64,000 nucleotides of DNA from GCA-2746605 sp963704835 (GTDB lineage Bacteria; Bacteroidota; Ignavibacteria; Ignavibacteriales; Melioribacteraceae), in contig CAVPHW010000020.1 in NCBI GenBank assembly GCA_963704835.1, positions 434,001 to 498,000 on the forward strand, in the 5' to 3' direction. The notes under the pieces are model-generated. The model made no database searches. It was given only the letters and a program-made list of their open reading frames with translations, and was not told where the DNA came from. Below are positions 58,988 through 64,000 of the stretch, in pieces (the stretch's first letter is position 1; the number at the start of each line of letters is the position of its first letter). Made by a program: the position numbers and the translations under genes.

Positions 58988-59010
58988 TAACTTTTTTTCA
59001 AGAGGAATAA

Positions 59011-59262
59011 GATTGGTCAGACGATGTAAATATTGAAAAACTGATTGAGGAATATCAAGATTATTTCGTTTTAGAGTGTTCTTATTCAAAACTCGACTGC
59101 AAAAATACTAATTATTTTGGTAGCTTACAATTAAGCTCATTGATTTACTTTATCGGAATTAAAAACAGCAAACTTATTTTAAATTTTTCAATTCCTCATG
59201 TTCCCTTTTATTCTTATTATTCATTACTAAATATTTTTCCAGTATATTTAAAATCTAATTGA
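59011..59262 (+). pseudogene. Possible remnant: open frame without a start
   Basis: 83 codons open after a TAA, ending in TGA, reading DWSDDVNIEKLIEEYQDYF first and rich in Ile, Leu, Ser and Tyr later. There is no ATG or GTG and no ribosome site. It may be a 5'-truncated gene or chance. I do not recognise it. Confidence 0.25.
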
Positions 59263-59289
59263 ATTTTATCATAATAATTATAATATGCC

Positions 59290-60843
59290 TTGCTTAAAAA
59301 TATAGTATCGAAACTAAAAAGTATTCTAGGAAGAAAAACCAATATTCAAAAAGTTACTCAGGTTGTTGCTGGAAAAGGAAAAAAAACTCCTCCTCACAAA
59401 ACCAAAGTGCATTCAAATGAGATTGTAAGCGAAACAATAAGAAAGCGGAAACCTTATAAAAAAGAGACTCGCGAAGAATATCGTTTACGACATGAAAAAC
59501 GTGATAAATTGAAGGCAATTGAGGAATCGGAAAAAGCAGTAATTAAAAATGATATCTGGGATGAATCGGTATTTATAGTCCCTACTATAGAAGGTAAAAC
59601 CAGATTTCATGATCTAGACTTACCCAAAAGTATTCTTCACGCTGTTTATGATTTAGGATTTCAATATTGTTCAGAAGTTCAAGCAGAAGTTCTACCCAAA
59701 TCAATGAAAAGTGAAGATATTACCGTTCAAGCGCAGACTGGAACGGGAAAAACAGCCGCTTTTCTTGTAACTATTTTGAATCACATCATTAAAAACCCAA
59801 TAGAAGAAAAACGGAAACCTGGTACACCTCGTGCACTTATTCTTGCTCCAACCAGAGAGCTTGTTTTGCAAATTGAGAAAGACGCTCTTGGTCTGGGAAA
59901 GTATGTTAATTTTTCTATGTTATCAGTTTTGGGTGGAATAGACTATAAAAAACAACAATATGCTCTTAAAAGTAAGCCTTGTGATATACTAATCTGTACC
60001 CCTGGCCGACTTATTGATTTTATGCAAAAGAGGTTCGTCAATCTTAAAAAGGTTGAAATACTTATTATTGACGAAGCGGATAGAATGCTTGATATGGGAT
60101 TCATACCGGATGTGAAAAGAATTGTTATGAGTACACCAGCTAAAGACAAACGTCAGACAATGTTTTTTAGTGCAACACTTACTGGAGATGTTAAGCGTCT
60201 TTCAGAGTCTTGGACGAAGCATGCAAATGAAATTATAATTCAGCCTGAAAGCATTGCTGAAGCAAACATTGAGCAAATTAATTATATAACCACAATAGAA
60301 GAGAAACCGACTATTTTGTATAACCTTATCATGCAAAAGAATTTAGAGAGAGTTTTGGTTTTTGTTAACAGAAAAGATGATGCCAAGCGACTTAAGGAAA
60401 AATTTGAAGCTTACGGAATTAGCTGTACGTTACTTTCAGGAGATATTGAGCAGACCCAAAGAATTAAGAGACTGGAAAGATTTAGGGAAGGAAAAGTTAG
60501 AGTACTTGTTGCTACGAATGTTGCCTCTCGTGGAATTCACATCGAAGGGATTTCGCATGTAATCAATTATAATATGCCTCAAGATGTAGAAGAGTATGTG
60601 CATCGCATCGGAAGAACAGGTCGCGCTGGTGCTAGTGGTATTTCAATAAGTTTTGCAGATGAAGATGATTCTCACGAAATTCCTAAATTAGAAGAGTACT
60701 TAGAAAAAAAAATAGAGCTGAAATTTCCAGAGGATGATCTGCTAATTCCAATACCTGAAAAGCACCAGAATATTGTTCATAAAAAAACAATGAAAAAAAG
60801 AGTTCAAAAAAGAAATAACAAAGGTCCAAGTCGAAGAAAATAA
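59290..60843 (+). CDS. DEAD-box RNA helicase with basic extensions (RhlB-like)
   Basis: 517 residues. A basic N-terminal extension (KSILGRKTNIQKV, KRKPYKKETREEYRL) comes before the helicase core: Q motif region FQYCSEVQAEVLP, Walker A AQTGTGKTAAF, DEAD in LIIDEADRMLDM, SAT in FFSATLTG, SRGIHIEG and HRIGRTGRAG. The basic tail (KKRVQKRNNKGPSRRK) probably binds RNA. The start is TTG. The frame is intact, unlike the first helicase gene 2.3 kb away. Confidence 0.92.
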   Translation: MLKNIVSKLKSILGRKTNIQKVTQVVAGKGKKTPPHKTKVHSNEIVSETIRKRKPYKKETREEYRLRHEKRDKLKAIEESEKAVIKNDIWDESVFIVPTIEGKTRFHDLDLPKSILHAVYDLGFQYCSEVQAEVLPKSMKSEDITVQAQTGTGKTAAFLVTILNHIIKNPIEEKRKPGTPRALILAPTRELVLQIEKDALGLGKYVNFSMLSVLGGIDYKKQQYALKSKPCDILICTPGRLIDFMQKRFVNLKKVEILIIDEADRMLDMGFIPDVKRIVMSTPAKDKRQTMFFSATLTGDVKRLSESWTKHANEIIIQPESIAEANIEQINYITTIEEKPTILYNLIMQKNLERVLVFVNRKDDAKRLKEKFEAYGISCTLLSGDIEQTQRIKRLERFREGKVRVLVATNVASRGIHIEGISHVINYNMPQDVEEYVHRIGRTGRAGASGISISFADEDDSHEIPKLEEYLEKKIELKFPEDDLLIPIPEKHQNIVHKKTMKKRVQKRNNKGPSRRK

Positions 60844-60930
60844 TGCATCTGGATATTTCCCTTTTTTGTTTTCATTTTTCTATAGATTTTTGTACAAATG
60901 AAGCTATTATATTATTGTGAAAATATGCTC

Positions 60931-61446
60931 ATGAATAAGAATATGTTAAGCATAATGATAGTTGTTCTCTTATTCGGATTAAGTTTAGGAACATCCTCTT
61001 TACCTCCCCCATTTTATAAATATTCAATTTCAGGTAAAATTAAATGTGATACCATTAGTAATTTGTCAGGCTATTCGATAATGCTTTTTACTAAACATAT
61101 AGATCCAGATTCTGCATTTACGATATTTACAGGAGACTATGAGAATAGCAATCAGCAACCAATTGGAAAAACAGATATTTACGGTTCCTTCTATATTTTG
61201 ATTCATTCTAATGTTTTTTTTGATACTTTTAAGTTAGGGTACATAGACAAAGATAATATTGTACGATTTAGTGAAATTTATAATATTGACGAAAATGAAT
61301 TAAATGAGGTAATCGAACGGTATTCTGAAGCTAACACAAATAGTGGTTGTTCATCATGCACAGAGGAAGTTGCTGCTCCATCAAAAACTAGAATTGTGAG
61401 CTACTATTATAAATTGGACAATGTAAGTTTTGAGATTTGTAAATAG
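60931..61446 (+). CDS. Secreted protein of unknown function
   Basis: About 171 residues with a signal peptide (MLSIMIVVLLFGLSLGTSS). The mature part (YKYSISGKIKCDTISNLSGY) has beta-rich character, resembling a carboxypeptidase regulatory-like fold, and one cluster of three Cys (GCSSCTEE). ATGs at 60898 and 60925 are also in frame. I do not recognise the family. Confidence 0.6.
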   Translation: MNKNMLSIMIVVLLFGLSLGTSSLPPPFYKYSISGKIKCDTISNLSGYSIMLFTKHIDPDSAFTIFTGDYENSNQQPIGKTDIYGSFYILIHSNVFFDTFKLGYIDKDNIVRFSEIYNIDENELNEVIERYSEANTNSGCSSCTEEVAAPSKTRIVSYYYKLDNVSFEICK

Positions 61447-61530
61447 TAAAACTTAATGAGAAATAAAAATAGGTAACTTTAACTTTGAAATTATTTTTGA
61501 CATTTAAAGTGGCATATGAAAAAATATTGA

Positions 61531-61626
61531 TCATTCTGACTTGTCAGCCGAGTCTGAGGAGAATAGCAACGTGAGAATATTACATTCTAATTTAAAAAAA
61601 AGATTTCTCTCTTTCGTTCCAAATGA
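61531..61626. repeat. Decayed copy of the TGTCAT-ended MITE-like repeat
   Basis: TCATTCTGAC at the left, TCTGAGGAGAATAGCAACGTG in the middle and TTTCGTTCCAAATGA at the right resemble the element at 25554-25642 and the 'CATTCTGAGGAGC...GTTCGAAATGA' repeats common in these phyla. It lies in the upstream part of an open frame and should not be read as coding. Confidence 0.5.
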
Positions 61627-61654
61627 AAATGCTAGATTATTTTTAAATCTGCAA

Positions 61655-62083
61655 ATGTCTCTTTTTGTATTTTTATTGATTTTTAATTCAGGTTGTAATA
61701 ATTTCATTGAAATAGAAAATACATTAGACCATATTACTTTTGTGACTGATAAAATCACTTATACAGTTTCAGATAGTGTAGATATTATATTGGAAAACGG
61801 ATCTACAAAAGATATTACTTTTGGTCTTAGATGCGGTACTTTTCTTGAAATGTCTTTTCAAAAAAAGCTTGATGGTGTATGGTCACAAGATTCTATGTTT
61901 TGGTTTATGACTTTGAAATGTGCAACCTTACCAAAAACATTGAGCCCAGGTAACATATTTAATTTTTCAGTTGGAAGTAAAGATTTCAATACAACCGGAA
62001 CATTTAGACTTGTGCTATCTTTTTCTACGATTAAAAAGGAAGATACAACAATTATATATTCCAACGAATTCAAAATAAATTAA
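61655..62083 (+). CDS. Putative lipoprotein
   Basis: About 142 residues from ATG 61655: SLFVFLLIFNSGCNNFIEI is a short lipoprotein signal with lipobox NSGC. The mature part has a beta-rich character (TFVTDKITYTVSDSVDIIL) like the Ig-like BsuPI/DUF4968-type extracellular domains, but no match is certain. A longer frame to 61541 contains repeat-derived residues and is rejected. Confidence 0.6.
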   Translation: MSLFVFLLIFNSGCNNFIEIENTLDHITFVTDKITYTVSDSVDIILENGSTKDITFGLRCGTFLEMSFQKKLDGVWSQDSMFWFMTLKCATLPKTLSPGNIFNFSVGSKDFNTTGTFRLVLSFSTIKKEDTTIIYSNEFKIN

Positions 62084-62119
62084 TTCTATAATTTAATAGT
62101 TGAAATAACATTGAAAATA

Positions 62120-62278
62120 ATGAATAAAACCTTTTGTGATTTTACTAAATCCGAAATTGATTTATATTGTAAAGAAATAAGATTGCTTGTTTCCAGTCCC
62201 AAATATATGTGTAATAAATGTGTTAGAGTAAGCTCTCAAAAAGATTTTCTTTGCAAGCCAAAGAAGATTAAATATTAA
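62120..62278 (+). CDS. Small Cys-rich protein (52 residues)
   Basis: A short frame with ATG 62120 encoding MNKTFCDFTKSEIDLYCKEI and, later, SSPKYMCNKCVRVSSQ and LCKPKKI. The spacing CxxC plus an N-terminal and a C-terminal Cys suggests a zinc-binding knuckle; 'KYxCKKCxRVxxxKxxLCKP' small proteins occur in Bacteroidota by my recollection. The function is unknown. Confidence 0.5.
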   Translation: MNKTFCDFTKSEIDLYCKEIRLLVSSPKYMCNKCVRVSSQKDFLCKPKKIKY

Positions 62279-62309
62279 ATGAATATCAGAAATTTCGAAC
62301 ACAACTATT

Positions 62310-62750
62310 ATGTTAAGTAAAATTAAGATTGTATTTGTATTGCTCATAGTATCTTTTATAAGTTGCGATAATTCAATTGATGAACAACCGACTTTTGAAA
62401 AGCTAAAGGTTGATATTCAGATGGAAGTTCAAATTTTGGATAGCACTTATCAACAATATAAAAGACCATTTACGAAAATATACTTCACAACTTTTCAACA
62501 ATTAAGAGATGGAACTAGGATTCAATTTGAAGAATCTGATACGACTTCTTGCCAAAATGGTTGGGGAGTAAAGCAAGTATCGTATCAATTGCAATCCCAA
62601 AATGATATAATTGTTCTAGGTGCTTCTTGTGAAAATTATAATGGTCTCAATTACAGAGAAATTAAAATTGATTACGCTGAAGCAGAAAGAAGAATTGATT
62701 CACTGAATCATTCCAGCATTATTAAAACATTTGCCATTTATTACAAATAA
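62310..62750 (+). CDS. Putative lipoprotein
   Basis: 146 residues. The signal (IVFVLLIVSFISC) has a lipobox FISC with Asp and Asn next. The mature part is beta-rich with two Cys (TTSCQNGWGV, GASCENYN) that may pair. No family is recognised. Confidence 0.65.
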   Translation: MLSKIKIVFVLLIVSFISCDNSIDEQPTFEKLKVDIQMEVQILDSTYQQYKRPFTKIYFTTFQQLRDGTRIQFEESDTTSCQNGWGVKQVSYQLQSQNDIIVLGASCENYNGLNYREIKIDYAEAERRIDSLNHSSIIKTFAIYYK

Positions 62751-62786
62751 TAATTAAGTTAGAATTGGCAATAATTTGTTAAAAAT

Positions 62787-63158
62787 ATGATAGAGAACTT
62801 TACTTCAAATAGAGTAATAATTTTTGATGGAATTTGTTCATTATGTAATTCTTCAGTTAGTTTTTTGAAAAAAAGACTTAATAATAATGAGTACAAATTT
62901 ATTGCATCTAAAACTGAAATGGGTAAGGAATACATTGAGCATTTTCAACTTGGTGGAATTCCATATGATTCAGTAATATTAATTAAAGATAAGGTGATAC
63001 TAGAAAAATCCGATGTTTTTTTTGAGATTCTCAAGGATCTTCCCTTCCAATGGAAAGTATTTAACTTATTAAAAATCTTGCCTAAAAATCTTAGAAATTG
63101 GGGATATGATTTTATTGCTGCGAATAGATATCTTTGGTTTGGGAAAGTAAATAAATAG
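62787..63158 (+). CDS. DCC-family thiol-disulfide oxidoreductase (DUF393)
   Basis: 123 residues. VIIFDGICSLCNSSVSFLKK is the DxxCxxC active site that names the DCC family; YKFIASKTEMGKEYIEHF is also typical. DCC proteins have a thioredoxin-like fold and unknown substrate. It is one base from the ridA gene. Confidence 0.92.
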   Translation: MIENFTSNRVIIFDGICSLCNSSVSFLKKRLNNNEYKFIASKTEMGKEYIEHFQLGGIPYDSVILIKDKVILEKSDVFFEILKDLPFQWKVFNLLKILPKNLRNWGYDFIAANRYLWFGKVNK

Positions 63159-63159
63159 T

Positions 63160-63552
63160 ATGAGCAAAGAAAGAATTAATATTAGATCGCATGCTCCTTG
63201 GGAAGATATTGTTGGTTATTCAAGAGCGGTAAGAGTTGGGAATCACGTTTTTGTCTCAGGAACAACAGCTACAGATCTAAACGGCAATTTAGTGGGAATA
63301 AATAATCCATACGAACAAACAATTAAGTGCTTAAAAAATATTGAAAGTGCATTGATAAATGCGGGCACAAATTTATCTGAAGTTGTTAGAACCAGAATGT
63401 ACGTTAAAAACATTAATGATTGGGAAGAAATTGGAAGAGCTCACGGTGAGTTTTTCAAAAATATAAAACCAGCTTCTACAATGGTTGAAGTAAATAATCT
63501 AATTAATCCTGAAATGTTGATTGAAATTGAAGTTGATGCTGTGATCTTGTGA
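63160..63552 (+). CDS. RidA/YjgF-family protein
   Basis: 130 residues. YSRAVRVGNHVFVSGTTATD and the deaminase Arg in VVRTRMYVKNINDWEE are typical. RidA proteins hydrolyse reactive enamines; this member has the longer N-terminus of the 'Rid4-7' subgroups, so its substrate may differ. Confidence 0.92.
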   Translation: MSKERINIRSHAPWEDIVGYSRAVRVGNHVFVSGTTATDLNGNLVGINNPYEQTIKCLKNIESALINAGTNLSEVVRTRMYVKNINDWEEIGRAHGEFFKNIKPASTMVEVNNLINPEMLIEIEVDAVIL

Positions 63553-63583
63553 GCGATACTAAACAAATTCAAGGAGAACAATC

Positions 63584-64000
63584 ATGAAAAAGTATTTCCT
63601 ACAAACTATTCTAATATTCGTAGTTATTTTTTCAGCTTGCGATAGTGATGATATAACGAACATTGATACTGTAAATAACCCTTTTGACAACCTATCAGAA
63701 AATATTCCTGTTGTGGTTAATAATGAAAATAGTTTTACTTTTGCCTTAAGAGCCAACAAAATTGATTTTTCATATACTGATAATCTTTCTTTTTCAAGTG
63801 ATTCCTTAGTTATAACAATTACTTCACTTAAAACTTCTTCCGTAAATAGTTCATTTTTTGTTTATGATAATTTGAATGAGGTAATTTTCTCCGAAACATT
63901 AAATCAAAATAAAGTTATTGTAAAATCCGACATTGGTGGAAAAATTCCGAAGAAAGCCAATATTCGATTAATCAATTACTCCGGTGAACTTACTATTGTA
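63584..64000 (+). CDS. Putative lipoprotein, cut by the window edge
   Basis: 139 codons visible. MKKYFLQTILIFVVIFSACD is a lipoprotein signal with lipobox FSAC. An AAGGAG ribosome site is eight bases upstream of the ATG. The mature part is Asn/Ser-rich and beta-like. Unknown function; the end lies beyond the window. Confidence 0.7.
   Translation, partial: MKKYFLQTILIFVVIFSACDSDDITNIDTVNNPFDNLSENIPVVVNNENSFTFALRANKIDFSYTDNLSFSSDSLVITITSLKTSSVNSSFFVYDNLNEVIFSETLNQNKVIVKSDIGGKIPKKANIRLINYSGELTIV

Larger units (their letters stand above)
58927..59289. other. Gap of about 360 bases between divergent genes
   Basis: It holds a hairpin (58956-58979) just upstream of the ABC-F gene and an open frame without a start (59011-59262). 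Otherwise AT-rich; promoters of the two divergent genes should lie here. Confidence 0.6.

Noticed and set aside
61541..61654. Longer N-terminus of the lipoprotein at 61655
   Set aside because: The DNA matches a decayed repeat and the lipoprotein signal starts at 61655.

Overview
The window is low-GC bacterial DNA whose gene content points to the Ignavibacteria (Bacteroidota/Chlorobiota group). Evidence: several secreted proteins end in a type IX secretion (T9SS) sorting domain of the 'NYPNPFN...YxxxxLxSGxYxY...KKMxLxK' kind; DUF5683 and DUF2279 proteins are present; TTG starts are common; and the scpA-scpB-rluB and cdaA-folP neighbourhoods fit. No rRNA, CRISPR array or prophage is visible. 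One tRNA (Pro, GGG) is present.

Layout. 1-10.4 kb, minus strand: envelope genes (gamma-carbonic-anhydrase-like, CtpA protease, a Wzi-like barrel, a glycosyltransferase, DUF2279), then lysS, rluB, scpB, scpA, trpS. 10.5-14.7 kb: two T9SS cargo proteins, a GH5 glucanase and a VIT/vWA-like protein. 14.8-25.5 kb, minus: an HNH nuclease, mnmA, ftsY, pgsA-like, a giant subtilase, purF, tRNA-Pro, a MerR regulator, aroQ. 25.7-30.4 kb: a Ppx/GppA phosphatase, a dockerin-like T9SS protein and a REP-associated transposase (RAYT) sitting among many REP hairpins. 30.4-36.6 kb: parA-parB with two membrane proteins, a metallo-hydrolase, an ALDH7-type dehydrogenase and rsmI. 36.7-42.8 kb, plus: the LysW carrier-protein lysine operon (lysW, homocitrate synthase, lysX, lysY, an EgtC-like class II amidohydrolase, lysZ, lysJ). 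42.8-47.7 kb, minus: a glycosyltransferase, cdaA, folP, nagA, rpe, a PASTA protein. 47.8-57.2 kb, plus: peptide transporter, nagB, a GlmU-like protein, an NFACT/RqcH protein, rhodanese, MauE-like protein, GT9, a DEAD helicase, YwbE. 57.3-64 kb: an ABC-F ATPase, a second DEAD helicase, small lipoproteins, a DCC protein, RidA.

The most interesting system is the lysine operon. LysX joins alpha-aminoadipate to the gamma-carboxyl of the C-terminal Glu of LysW; LysZ, LysY and LysJ then work on the carrier-bound intermediate. Between lysY and lysZ lies a gene, broken by apparent indels and so easily missed, for an EgtC/YafJ/Dug3-like Ntn amidohydrolase. That fold typically cleaves gamma-glutamyl amides, which is the linkage that must be cut to release lysine from LysW. 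No LysK is in the window, so this protein is a candidate alternative releasing enzyme.

A caution governs the whole annotation. At least thirteen genes, including conserved ones (parA, lysZ, lysJ, cdaA, a POT transporter, ABC-F), are broken by about 34 single-base insertions and only about four deletions. Removing the inferred extra bases restores lengths divisible by three. I read this as residual sequencing error of an insertion-prone kind, not gene decay, and annotate such genes as single CDSs over their full span.
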